Origin: Clostridia bacterium
GTDB taxonomy: Bacteria; Aerophobota; Aerophobia; Aerophobales; AE-B3A
Direction: 5' to 3'
Length of the DNA: 11,644 nt
Assembly (NCBI GenBank): GCA_030610745.1
Contig: JAUWRC010000034.1
Coordinates: forward strand, 1 to 11,644
In this document: positions 1-5,948 of the stretch, piece after piece
Numbering within the stretch: the first letter of the stretch is position 1
How the letters are laid out: each line of letters starts with the position of its first letter
Program-made: the position numbers and the translations under genes
Notes under the pieces: generated by a model
Told to the model about the DNA's origin: nothing
The model's database searches: none
What the model saw: only the letters and a program-made list of their open reading frames with translations

Positions 1-157
1 GTTAAAGGAATTGATTAGCCAAGAAAAAAACGAAGAGGTAAAAAAATCTCTTCCTTCTGTTGTAAGTCTTATCGATAAGGCAGTATCTAAGGGAGTCTGG
101 CACAAAAATAAAGCAGCTCGAGAAAAATCTAAACTTATGAAAAAATCTATCCGCTAA
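1..157 (+). CDS. rpsT: 30S ribosomal protein S20, C-terminal part (5' end outside window)
   Basis: Reading from base 2, an open frame of 51 codons ends at TAA (155-157). The peptide carries the S20 C-terminal signature: the stretch LIDKAVSKGVWHKNKAARE followed by a basic tail (KSKLMKKSIR). In S20 this region forms the last helix, which contacts 16S rRNA in the body of the small subunit. S20 is usually 85-90 residues, so roughly the last 60% is visible. The usual 'ARKKS' appears here as 'AREKS', a small departure in a basic region. The gene converges on the oxidoreductase gene, with only 3 bases between the two stop codons. No terminator hairpin is evident between them. The last codons lie inside a 7-bp tandem repeat. 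Identification is by eye, from the conserved HKN-AAR-KS core. Confidence 0.9.
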   Translation, partial: LKELISQEKNEEVKKSLPSVVSLIDKAVSKGVWHKNKAAREKSKLMKKSIR

Positions 158-171
158 ACGCTACACGCTAT
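151..171. repeat. Heptamer tandem repeat (3 units) at the rpsT/oxidoreductase junction
   Basis: Three 7-base units follow each other at 151-157, 158-164 and 165-171, with consensus (c/a)CGCTAn. The tract supplies the stop codons of both convergent genes: TAA at 155-157 on the + strand and TAG at 161-163 on the minus strand. The last residues of both proteins are therefore written in repeat DNA. Two other 7-bp repeats of different sequence occur at 1420-1447 and 4764-4784. Confidence 0.7.
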
Positions 172-898
172 CTTTTATCACTCCCAAGGGATAATAGGGA
201 ATCATATTCTCCTCTAGCCACTTTAGGGATTCTAAAGGTGAGAGCCTCCAGCAGGTAGGGCAGGCAGAAAGTACCTCCACCAAGGAAAATCGACTTTTTT
301 CCGTCTGAAGACGAAAGGACTTCTTTATAGCTTTTTTAGCTTTCCTTATATTAAGAGGATTATTTACAGCTACCCGTTCTAAATAACTGGCTCCAGGAAG
401 AGAAGAGAGCAATTCGCACACTTTCAAAGGATAACCTGCTTCCCTGGCATCTCTTCCAAAAGGAGTGGTGGTTGTCCTCTGGCCTAACAAAGTAGTGGGA
501 GCCATCTGGCCCCCGGTCATTCCATAGGTAGCATTGTTAATAAAGATTACATTGAAGGGCTCTCCTCGAGAAGCAGCATGCACAATCTCCGCCGTTCCTA
601 TAGAGGCTAGGTCTCCATCTCCCTGGTAGGTGAAAACTACTTTTTTTGTGTGAACTCTTTTTATACCTGTAGCTACAGCAGGTGCTCTACCATGAGCCAC
701 TTCTACCATATCAAAATAGAAGTAATCATAGGCAATTACCGCACAGCCCACAGGACAGATGCCGATTGTCTTTTCCCTTATTTTCAACTCATCCACTATC
801 TCGCAAATTAGCCGGTGTACAATTCCATGGCCGCATCCCGGGCAATAATGAGTGGGCGAGTCCCTCATTGACTCCGGTCTCTTAAATCTTATCCTCAC
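161..898 (-). CDS. 2-oxoacid:ferredoxin oxidoreductase, beta (thiamine pyrophosphate-binding) subunit, VorA/KorB-like
   Basis: This 245-residue protein matches the TPP-binding beta subunits of ferredoxin-dependent 2-oxoacid oxidoreductases, which oxidatively decarboxylate 2-oxoacids to acyl-CoA and reduce ferredoxin in the cytoplasm. The visible marks are YCPGCGHG (18-25) and CPVGC (48-52), whose cysteines probably hold a [4Fe-4S] cluster. They also include the TPP/Mg motif GDGD (93-96) with NN at 121-122, TGGQMAPTT (128-136), and ACPTCW (212-217). The start is GTG, abutting the lptE stop, with AGGTGG 9 bases upstream. An ATG at codon 11 would cut the family's usual N-terminal KRPES stretch, so I keep the GTG. 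Substrate (branched-chain oxoacid, 2-oxoglutarate or other) cannot be read from this chain alone. No alpha or gamma subunit lies beside it, which is unusual for a family normally encoded as a cluster. Confidence 0.88.
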   Translation of the reverse strand: MRIRFKRPESMRDSPTHYCPGCGHGIVHRLICEIVDELKIREKTIGICPVGCAVIAYDYFYFDMVEVAHGRAPAVATGIKRVHTKKVVFTYQGDGDLASIGTAEIVHAASRGEPFNVIFINNATYGMTGGQMAPTTLLGQRTTTTPFGRDAREAGYPLKVCELLSSLPGASYLERVAVNNPLNIRKAKKAIKKSFRLQTEKSRFSLVEVLSACPTCWRLSPLESLKWLEENMIPYYPLGVIKDSV

Positions 899-1405
899 CT
901 ATCTTTTCCACCTTTCCCAAATTAAACGGATCAACTCCTGCCCAATTTTCCTGCAGGTCTCATTTTTAGCTCCATCCTCAGTTTGGATTGTTCCTACCAG
1001 AGAATAAACCGTCGTCTCTTCTATCTCTGGCAGATCTTCTCTCTCTTCTCCTAAAGTCAATGAAACCACAACAGCTATCCTTACTCTATATTCCTCTGCT
1101 CCAACTGCTCCGGGTAGTAACTCTCTCCCATCATAATAGGTAATCTTTCCTTCTAACTTCAAATCAGCTTCATTCTCCTCTACTATATCTATGTGTCCAT
1201 CGAGAAGAAATTCCTCTTTTACTAAGTTGGTAAGGGTTCTCTCAAGTTCATATTCAAAGGTCTCGTTAAGGAAGGTAGGTATAGCAATCTTTGAAATACT
1301 GGAAGGAAAAGGAGATTGCCACTGATAACGACAACCTCCAAAGAGAACCATCCCTAAGAATAAAATAACTATCCCTAGCTTCAACAACTTAATTTTTTCC
1401 TGCAT
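899..1405 (-). CDS. lptE: LptE-like LPS-assembly lipoprotein
   Basis: Counting from the ATG at 1405, this is a 168-residue lipoprotein. A basic start and a hydrophobic stretch (about residues 7-22) lead to the lipobox LFGGC, with Cys25 as the predicted lipidated residue. The mature part fits the LptE family: a Tyr soon after the Cys, then SKIAIPTFLNETFEYELE, a helix ending EEFLLDGH, and EADLKLEGKITYY. LptE plugs the LptD barrel in the outer membrane and helps deliver LPS to the surface. A GTG 12 bases upstream is in frame, but it lies inside the ribosome-binding sequence of the ATG, so the ATG is preferred. Its TAG directly abuts the GTG of the oxidoreductase gene, giving a tight transcriptional unit with no obvious shared function. 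LptE is poorly conserved, so the assignment rests on pattern and size. Confidence 0.78.
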   Translation of the reverse strand: MQEKIKLLKLGIVILFLGMVLFGGCRYQWQSPFPSSISKIAIPTFLNETFEYELERTLTNLVKEEFLLDGHIDIVEENEADLKLEGKITYYDGRELLPGAVGAEEYRVRIAVVVSLTLGEEREDLPEIEETTVYSLVGTIQTEDGAKNETCRKIGQELIRLIWERWKR

Positions 1406-1409
1406 AAAT

Positions 1410-1415
1410 CTCCTC
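1410..1415 (-). promoter_or_regulatory. Shine-Dalgarno site deciding the lptE start
   Basis: On the minus strand, GAGGAG ends 4 bases before the ATG at 1405. The alternative GTG at 1417 is part of the same purine block and has no ribosome-binding site of its own, because heptamer repeat lies upstream of it. This decides the start in favour of the ATG. Confidence 0.65.
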
Positions 1416-1419
1416 ACCT

Positions 1420-1447
1420 ACAACTTATAGCTTAAGACTTACAACTT
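1420..1447. repeat. Heptamer tandem repeat (4 units) upstream of lptE
   Basis: Four consecutive 7-base units at 1420-1426, 1427-1433, 1434-1440 and 1441-1447 share the pattern AnAnCTT (the third unit is AAGACTT). The first and last are identical (ACAACTT). On the minus strand the tract directly precedes the lptE ribosome-binding site, so it should lie in the lptE leader if transcription runs through from the slipin gene. Confidence 0.75.
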
Positions 1448-1453
1448 TCAATT

Positions 1454-1469
1454 GTGCCATAAATGGCAC
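1454..1469. promoter_or_regulatory. Perfect 16-bp palindrome between the slipin gene and lptE
   Basis: GTGCCAT (1454-1460) and ATGGCAC (1463-1469) are exact inverted copies with two bases between them. In RNA it could form a 5-bp stem with a 6-base loop. No T-run follows on either strand, so it does not look like an intrinsic terminator. An operator or processing site is possible, but function is unknown. Confidence 0.45.
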
Positions 1470-1480
1470 CGCTACTATCT

Positions 1481-1503
1481 ATGAACCGCGAAAGATGAAC
1501 CGC
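1481..1503. repeat. Direct repeat of ATGAACCGC, 14-bp period
   Basis: ATGAACCGC occurs at 1481-1489 and again at 1495-1503, just beyond the slipin stop codon. The 14-bp period is exactly twice the 7-bp period of the neighbouring tract at 1420-1447, so it may be a degenerate member of the same kind of repeat. Confidence 0.55.
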
Positions 1504-1505
1504 AT

Positions 1506-2258
1506 TTAAGTTTTCTTTTTAGATTCCTTTTCTCTAGAAGAAAGTCCTTTATCAAGAGCTTCTAGAAGATTAATGGGTAAAGGAAAAACTATGGTAGAGT
1601 TCTGCTCTGTGGCTATATCAGATAAAGTTTGCAGGTATCTTAGCTGGATAGCCTGAGGATATTTGCCAATAATTTCCGCTGCTTGATACTCTCCCTGAGC
1701 ATTGATAATTTTAGCTCTTCTTTCCCGTTCTACTTCAGCCTGCCTGGCCATAGCCCGCTTCATGGTATCAGGTATCTCAATCTCTTTTATTTCTACCACG
1801 CTAACTTTAATTCCCCAGGGGTCGGTTTGCTCATCAACGATTGTCTGCAGCTTTTCGTTCAACTTCTCTCTCTGAGAAAGTAGCTCATCCAGTTCCACTT
1901 CTCCTACCACACCTCTTAGGGTGGTCTGAGCAATCTGCAAAGTAGCAAAACGAAAGTCTTCTACCTCCACCACAGACTTGCAAGGATCCATAATCCTGAA
2001 ATAGATTACCGCGTTTACCTTCACCGGAACATTATCCTTGGTAATGACTTCCTGAGGCTGCACATCGAAGTTTACCGTTCTAAGGCTAACTTTAACCATT
2101 TTGTCTACGATAGGAATGAGGAAAAAAAGTCCCGGCCCTTTGGCTCCTATTAATCTACCTAATCTGAAAATTACCCCTCTTTCATACTCGGTCACTATCC
2201 TGATAGAAGCCATCAGAACAATGATTCCCACCACTATCAAAAATACTAATAATCCCAT
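1506..2258 (-). CDS. Slipin (stomatin/prohibitin, SPFH/Band 7 family) membrane protein
   Basis: A 250-residue slipin. It has one N-terminal membrane segment (about 3-19) and the Band 7 core: YERGVIFRLGR (25-35), GPGLFFLIPIVDK (41-53), VITKDNVPVKVNAVIYFR (71-88) and LRGVVGEVELDELLSQRE (114-131). A charged coiled-coil stretch (about 165-195) follows, then the conserved LRYLQTLSDIATE and a hydrophobic C-terminal segment STIVFPLP. Slipins oligomerise on the inner membrane and organise lipid microdomains. The gene starts 1 base after the nfeD stop, behind a strong AGGAGGT. In archaea the NfeD-type protease cleaves its partner stomatin in this C-terminal hydrophobic region, so the neighbour is probably a functional partner. 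The coiled coil appears one heptad shorter than usual between QAAE (192-195) and IIGKYPQ. A lysine-rich tail ends the protein. Confidence 0.93.
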   Translation of the reverse strand: MGLLVFLIVVGIIVLMASIRIVTEYERGVIFRLGRLIGAKGPGLFFLIPIVDKMVKVSLRTVNFDVQPQEVITKDNVPVKVNAVIYFRIMDPCKSVVEVEDFRFATLQIAQTTLRGVVGEVELDELLSQREKLNEKLQTIVDEQTDPWGIKVSVVEIKEIEIPDTMKRAMARQAEVERERRAKIINAQGEYQAAEIIGKYPQAIQLRYLQTLSDIATEQNSTIVFPLPINLLEALDKGLSSREKESKKKT

Positions 2259-2259
2259 C

Positions 2260-3549
2260 TTAACCTCCTTTTTTGACTACCAGCCTCATCCCCTCTACTT
2301 TTACCACTTCCACCTCTTCTCCTTTCTTAATTACTTCCTCGCCCTCTTCAAGGAGAGCATTCCAGATTTCCCCATGGATCTGAATTTTGCCCTTGGGACT
2401 AATCTCACTTTTAGCAACTCCTTTGCTTCCTACCAGACCTTCCAGTCCCGTAACAGGCTTTCTAAACTGAGCCTTTATAGCAAAGGAGATAATGAATATA
2501 AAAATGGAACTTATTACCGCTACCATAGTGACGATATATTTTAAAGAGATAGAGATATAGATAGCAGAAGGGCTTATAAGCATAAGAGAGCCTAAAGTTA
2601 GAGCAATAATTCCGCCAATAGTTAAAGCTCCATAAGAGGGAACCTCAACCTCCAGAACAAAAAGAACAATGGCTAAAATTATGAGCAGAAGGCCAGCTAA
2701 ACTAAAGGGAAGAATTTGCAGAGCAAAAAAAGATAAAATCAAGCAAATTGCCCCACTAATTCCGGGCAAGAAAACCCCCGGATGAAAAAACTCCAGAGCA
2801 ATCCCCAATATTCCCACCATAAGCAAAATGTAAGCTATGTTAGGGTCAGCCAGGGTCTGAAGGACTTTTTCTCGAAAGGTCATTTTTGTATAGTCAAGGT
2901 CAGCTCCCTTCACTTCTAAACTAAGGTGAGTTTTTGCTATCTGGACACTTCTTTCATCTAACTTTTCCAAAAGCTCTTCCATATCTTCGGCTATAAAATC
3001 TATTATTCCAAGTTCCAAAGCTTCCTCGGCTGTCAGCGAAACACTTTCTCTTACTGCTTTTTCTGCCCATTCAACGTCTCTTCCTCTTTCTTGAGCAATG
3101 GACTTAATATAGGCAGAGGCATCATTGACTACTTTCTCCTCCATCTCTTTACTCAATCCTCCTCCTATGCCCAGAGCCACAGGATGAGCTGCTCCTATAT
3201 TGGTGCCGGGAGCCATTACCGCTATATGGGAAGCTAGAGTAATAAAAAGCCCTGCCGAGGCTGCCCTGGCCCCTTTGGGAGAAATATAAACAATTATGGG
3301 GATTTCGCTGTTCATTATTGTCTTTACCATTTGACGCATAGATGTGTCCAACCCTCCCGGAGTATCTAACTGAACTATGAGACACTCTGCTTTTTTCTCA
3401 GTAGCTATTCTCAAAGCCTTATCCAGGCGTTCTGCTGCCACGGGACTTATTAACCCCTCCAGTTTTAAAATCTGGACTATTTTTTTCTCCTCGCCGCTGG
3501 AAGGGGCAGCAATAAAAAGTAGGGCCATCATTCTTTTCTTTTTAGCCAT
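2260..3549 (-). CDS. nfeD: NfeD-type membrane-bound serine protease (ClpP/SppA-like)
   Basis: A 429-residue long-form NfeD protein. Residues about 24-200 are a ClpP-class protease domain with LDTPGG (61-66) and ARAASAG (94-100). Ser98 is the expected nucleophile, and Lys139 in EEKVVND fits the general base of the Ser-Lys dyad known from the archaeal homologue PH1510. Several membrane helices follow (about 238-360), then a soluble OB-fold NfeD domain with GLEGLVGSKGVAKSEISP and WNALLEEGEE. The protease is expected outside the cytoplasmic membrane, acting on its stomatin partner, encoded 1 base downstream. AAGGA lies 8 bases before the ATG, and the gene starts 11 bases after coaBC. The N-terminal export signal looks short: MAKKKR, then only about nine hydrophobic residues. 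No usable upstream start exists, because the frame runs into coaBC. Confidence 0.93.
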   Translation of the reverse strand: MAKKKRMMALLFIAAPSSGEEKKIVQILKLEGLISPVAAERLDKALRIATEKKAECLIVQLDTPGGLDTSMRQMVKTIMNSEIPIIVYISPKGARAASAGLFITLASHIAVMAPGTNIGAAHPVALGIGGGLSKEMEEKVVNDASAYIKSIAQERGRDVEWAEKAVRESVSLTAEEALELGIIDFIAEDMEELLEKLDERSVQIAKTHLSLEVKGADLDYTKMTFREKVLQTLADPNIAYILLMVGILGIALEFFHPGVFLPGISGAICLILSFFALQILPFSLAGLLLIILAIVLFVLEVEVPSYGALTIGGIIALTLGSLMLISPSAIYISISLKYIVTMVAVISSIFIFIISFAIKAQFRKPVTGLEGLVGSKGVAKSEISPKGKIQIHGEIWNALLEEGEEVIKKGEEVEVVKVEGMRLVVKKGG

Positions 3550-3560
3550 AAGGTTGTTCC

Positions 3561-4763
3561 TTATCTTTCCATCAACTTCTTTATTTTATCCCATATCCCC
3601 TTAGCTACTTCCTTTTTGCTTCTTTTAGATAGATGTTCCACTTTACCCTCTTTGTCTATTAGAGTTACTACATTGGTATCCACTCCGAAACCAGCCCCTT
3701 CCAAAGTTAGATCATTAGCTACCACTAAATCGAGATTCTTAACCTCTAATTTCTTCTTAGCTTCTCTTTCTAAATTCTTTACCTCTGCACAAAATCCCAC
3801 CAGGATTTTATTTCTCTTTTTTCTTCCTAACTCCTTTAGAATATCAGGATTTTGTACCAACTTCAGGGCAAATCCTTCTTTCAAAGATTTTTTAATCTTG
3901 CCAGCCTCTTTCATGGTAGGCCGATAATCAGAGACAGCAGCGGCCATTATCACCCCGTCAACCTGAGCGAACTTTTCCATTACTTTTTCATGCATCTCTA
4001 GCGCGGATTCCACTGAGTAAAATTCAACTTCTCGAGGAGGCTCAAGCAGGCTTGGACCACTGATTAGAATAATACTAGCTCCCCGGGCTGCTCCTTCCTC
4101 AGCCAGAGCATAACCCATCTTTCCGCTGGAGAAACTGGTGATAAAGCGAACTTTATCCAGGGGCTCTCTTGTAGGGCCAGCAGTGACCAAAAAGGTCTTT
4201 CCCTGAAAGTCATCCTTAGATTGAATAGTTCTTTCTAGATATTCCACAATTTGAGAGGGAGCGCTCATTCGCCCCATTCCTATCTCTCCCGAGGCTAACT
4301 TTCCTTTCTCCGGGCCGATGAAGCTTACACCAATCGCCTTCAACCTTTTTATATTTTCTTGAAGAAGGAGATTTTCATACATCACATTGTTCATGGCCGG
4401 GGCTATAAGAATGGGAGCGCGGGTGGCAAGAGCGGTGGTAGTGAGAATATCATCAGCAATTCCACCGGAGAGCTTTCCTATTATATTAGCACTGGCAGGA
4501 GCAATCAAAACCACATCGGCTAATTGAGCTAAAGAGATATGGCTTATTTTCTCATCATTTTCTTCAAACAGCTTAACCGTAACCTTCCGGGAAGCTAAAG
4601 TTTGGAAGGTGAGGGGATGGACAAAATGAGTAGCCGCCTGTGTCATAACCGGATAAACCCTGGCCCCTCTTTCTCGAAGCAGCCTTATAATTTCGGCTGC
4701 TTTGTAAGCAGCAATACTTCCCGTTATTCCCAATAAAACATTCTTATCTTTTATTGTATCCAT
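3561..4763 (-). CDS. coaBC: Bifunctional phosphopantothenoylcysteine decarboxylase / phosphopantothenate-cysteine ligase
   Basis: This 400-residue enzyme carries two coenzyme A biosynthesis steps: joining cysteine to 4'-phosphopantothenate (CoaB), then FMN-dependent decarboxylation to 4'-phosphopantetheine (CoaC). The CoaC half (1-185) shows GITGSIAAYKA (12-22), His75 in KISHIS, APASAN (88-93) and PAMNNVMY (122-129). The CoaB half shows VTAGPTREPLD (193-203), SFSSGKMG (210-217), AAAVSDYRP and the KIKK loop (279-282). At the residue matching the catalytic Cys158 of the E. coli enzyme there is Ser158, in LASGEIGMGRM. I start at the ATG at 4763. A GTG eight codons upstream would only translate the 7-bp repeat tract (RNTRYEI), which is not part of the family. 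No strong ribosome-binding site precedes the ATG. nfeD follows 11 bases downstream. Confidence 0.95.
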   Translation of the reverse strand: MDTIKDKNVLLGITGSIAAYKAAEIIRLLRERGARVYPVMTQAATHFVHPLTFQTLASRKVTVKLFEENDEKISHISLAQLADVVLIAPASANIIGKLSGGIADDILTTTALATRAPILIAPAMNNVMYENLLLQENIKRLKAIGVSFIGPEKGKLASGEIGMGRMSAPSQIVEYLERTIQSKDDFQGKTFLVTAGPTREPLDKVRFITSFSSGKMGYALAEEGAARGASIILISGPSLLEPPREVEFYSVESALEMHEKVMEKFAQVDGVIMAAAVSDYRPTMKEAGKIKKSLKEGFALKLVQNPDILKELGRKKRNKILVGFCAEVKNLEREAKKKLEVKNLDLVVANDLTLEGAGFGVDTNVVTLIDKEGKVEHLSKRSKKEVAKGIWDKIKKLMER

Positions 4764-4784
4764 AATCTCGTATCTCGTATTACG
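4764..4784. repeat. Heptamer tandem repeat (3 units) upstream of coaBC
   Basis: Units at 4764-4770, 4771-4777 and 4778-4784 follow the pattern (A/T)ATCTCG, with the third diverged (TATTACG). The tract touches the coaBC ATG and could be misread as an N-terminal extension. The rest of the spacer to the MBL gene (4785-4853) shows nothing I can name. Confidence 0.7.
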
Positions 4785-4853
4785 CACGACATATCTTGAT
4801 TTTTTGTATCTTTACAAAAGAGATCATCAGATGTGAATTCCGTTGTCAGAAAA

Positions 4854-5471
4854 TTACAGAAAAGGATTAGATTTCTTTTCTGTACCTATAGTTGTATTAG
4901 GGCCGTGTCCTGGATAAACGATTACCTCTGGGGGAAGCTCTAATATCTTTTTTTGAATAGACTCTTGCAATTGCCCCAGGTCGCCACCGGGTAGATCAGT
5001 TCTGCCTATTCCTCCGGCAAAAAGAGTATCTCCTGTGAAGAGCTTATTATCTACATAAAGACAAATACTGCCCGGAGTATGTCCCGGTGTATGTAAAATC
5101 TGAAGGTAGAATCTACCCACTTTTATTTTATCTTCATCCTTGAGCACACTTGTAGGAGGGAGGAAAGCTTTACTATTTCCTATCATAGTTGATAAATTCG
5201 ATTCGAGATCCTTTAAAAGAGAAACATCGGCTGAATGGATAAGCAAAGGAGCATTCGTTTTTTCTCTGATAAAATCATTGGCCTCTATATGGTCTATATG
5301 AGCATGTGTATCAACGATATAAATAACCTTCAGTGAATCTTGCTCTATTGCCTTGAGTATTCTTTCTCCTTCTCCTCCCGGATCAATCACTACTGCCTCT
5401 TTACTTTCCTCATCCCACAATATATAACAATTAGCTCCCAGCGGCCCCACAATAAGTTTTCTTACTTTCAT
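4854..5471 (-). CDS. MBL-fold metallo-hydrolase (glyoxalase II-like)
   Basis: A 205-residue metallo-beta-lactamase-fold hydrolase of the small YcbL/glyoxalase II-like group. The metal-binding set is present: THAHIDHI (55-62, the HxHxDH motif), the histidine of HTPGHTPGS (127-135), the aspartate of FTGDTLFAGGIGRTD (145-159) and the late histidine of YPGHG (191-195). These normally hold two metal ions and activate water for thioester or related hydrolysis. The substrate is not predictable. The family's usual THGH is THAH here. The C-terminal lipid/glutathione-binding domain of true glyoxalase II is absent, as in other short members. No good ribosome-binding site precedes the ATG. A short upstream ORF ends in a TGA overlapping the start (ATGA), so translational coupling is possible. 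In many bacteria this gene follows recJ-apt-relA-dtd. Confidence 0.88.
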   Translation of the reverse strand: MKVRKLIVGPLGANCYILWDEESKEAVVIDPGGEGERILKAIEQDSLKVIYIVDTHAHIDHIEANDFIREKTNAPLLIHSADVSLLKDLESNLSTMIGNSKAFLPPTSVLKDEDKIKVGRFYLQILHTPGHTPGSICLYVDNKLFTGDTLFAGGIGRTDLPGGDLGQLQESIQKKILELPPEVIVYPGHGPNTTIGTEKKSNPFL

Positions 5472-5674
5472 TTTTTATGAGGTAGTTCAAGTACCTTTAA
5501 ATGACCTCCAGGCATCCAAATATTCAGTTTGGAGCAGAACCCTCGCAATCAGGTGGAAATTTTTGTTATGCCTTATTTTTATAATGGTTACAAGAACAAC
5601 TTAGATATTATCTAAAGACTTGTTTTAAAAAGATTTTTTATTCTCATTCATATTTTATTATGTATTTTCATTGA
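5472..5674. other. Non-coding gap between the toxin remnant and the MBL gene
   Basis: About 200 bases with no credible gene. On the minus strand a 26-codon open stretch containing NIWMPGGHLKVLELPHKK ends in a TGA (5468-5470) that overlaps the MBL start codon. I recognise no family in it. The AT-rich left part of the + strand reading contains the palindrome at 5601-5615. Where relA and dtd might be expected from common gene order, I find no trace of either. Confidence 0.5.
5601..5615. promoter_or_regulatory. 15-bp perfect palindrome
   Basis: TTAGATA (5601-5607) and TATCTAA (5609-5615) are exact inverted copies around one central base. The arms are AT-rich with almost no loop, which fits a DNA-binding site better than a terminator. 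It lies upstream of the MBL gene, so an operator for that gene is a guess. Confidence 0.35.
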
Positions 5675-5947
5675 TTATGGAAATATTCTATAGATGTCTT
5701 TACGATGTGCAATACGTTGACAAATTAACAATTTTCGGGATTTATTTATTATGACACCTATTCTGTATTGCCCAATCCGTATCTTATATTTGTCTCGATA
5801 GCCCGTCATATGTTTGAGATAGCCAAGATCAAAGAGATTAGCGGATGGTAATTCTTCAAAAATTATCTTTTCAGCCTGAACTTATATTTCATTGGGCAGT
5901 TTAGAGAGTTCTTTGAGAAAACGTCTTGTGTATTCAATTTTCCACAT
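5675..5947 (-). pseudogene. RelE/ParE-family toxin interrupted by an in-frame stop
   Basis: On the minus strand an ATG two bases after the antitoxin stop opens a frame of 90 codons up to TAA at 5675-5677. It is interrupted once, by TAA at 5882-5884 (codon 22). Before the stop it reads MWKIEYTRRFLKELSKLPNEI. After it come LFDLGYLKHMTGYRDKYKIR, then IRIGQYRIGVII and QRIAHRKDIYRIFP. This is the RelE/ParE layout: the N-terminal helices, the 'G-YR-K-RIG-YRI' strands and the closing 'HRKDIYR-FP'. Toxins of this family cut mRNA at the ribosome or poison gyrase. Apart from the single stop, the frame is intact with no indels. A restart at the internal ATG would give only about 44 residues and is unlikely to be active. 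The toxin is probably dead, unless the stop is a sequencing error. Confidence 0.82.
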
Positions 5948-5948
5948 T

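Noticed and set aside
158..200. Shared bidirectional terminator between rpsT and the oxidoreductase gene
   Set aside because: Only a 4-bp TCCC/GGGA hairpin is visible, inside coding sequence and without a T-run.
151..1503. CRISPR array
   Set aside because: Units are 7 bp and tandem without spacers, and no cas gene is present.
2101..2544. Plus-strand ORF opposite the slipin and nfeD genes
   Set aside because: It is the antisense shadow of two well-identified genes and has no recognisable domain; the same holds for the plus-strand frames at 7180-7759 and 8497-9240.
4764..4787. Eight-residue N-terminal extension of CoaBC from a GTG start
   Set aside because: The extension only translates the heptamer repeat and is absent from the family; the ATG at 4763 gives residue numbering that matches E. 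coli Dfp.
5882..5884. Recoding (selenocysteine or pyrrolysine) at the stop inside the toxin
   Set aside because: The codon is TAA, which is not used for either, and no conserved residue of RelE/ParE requires it. Simple nonsense mutation is the better reading.
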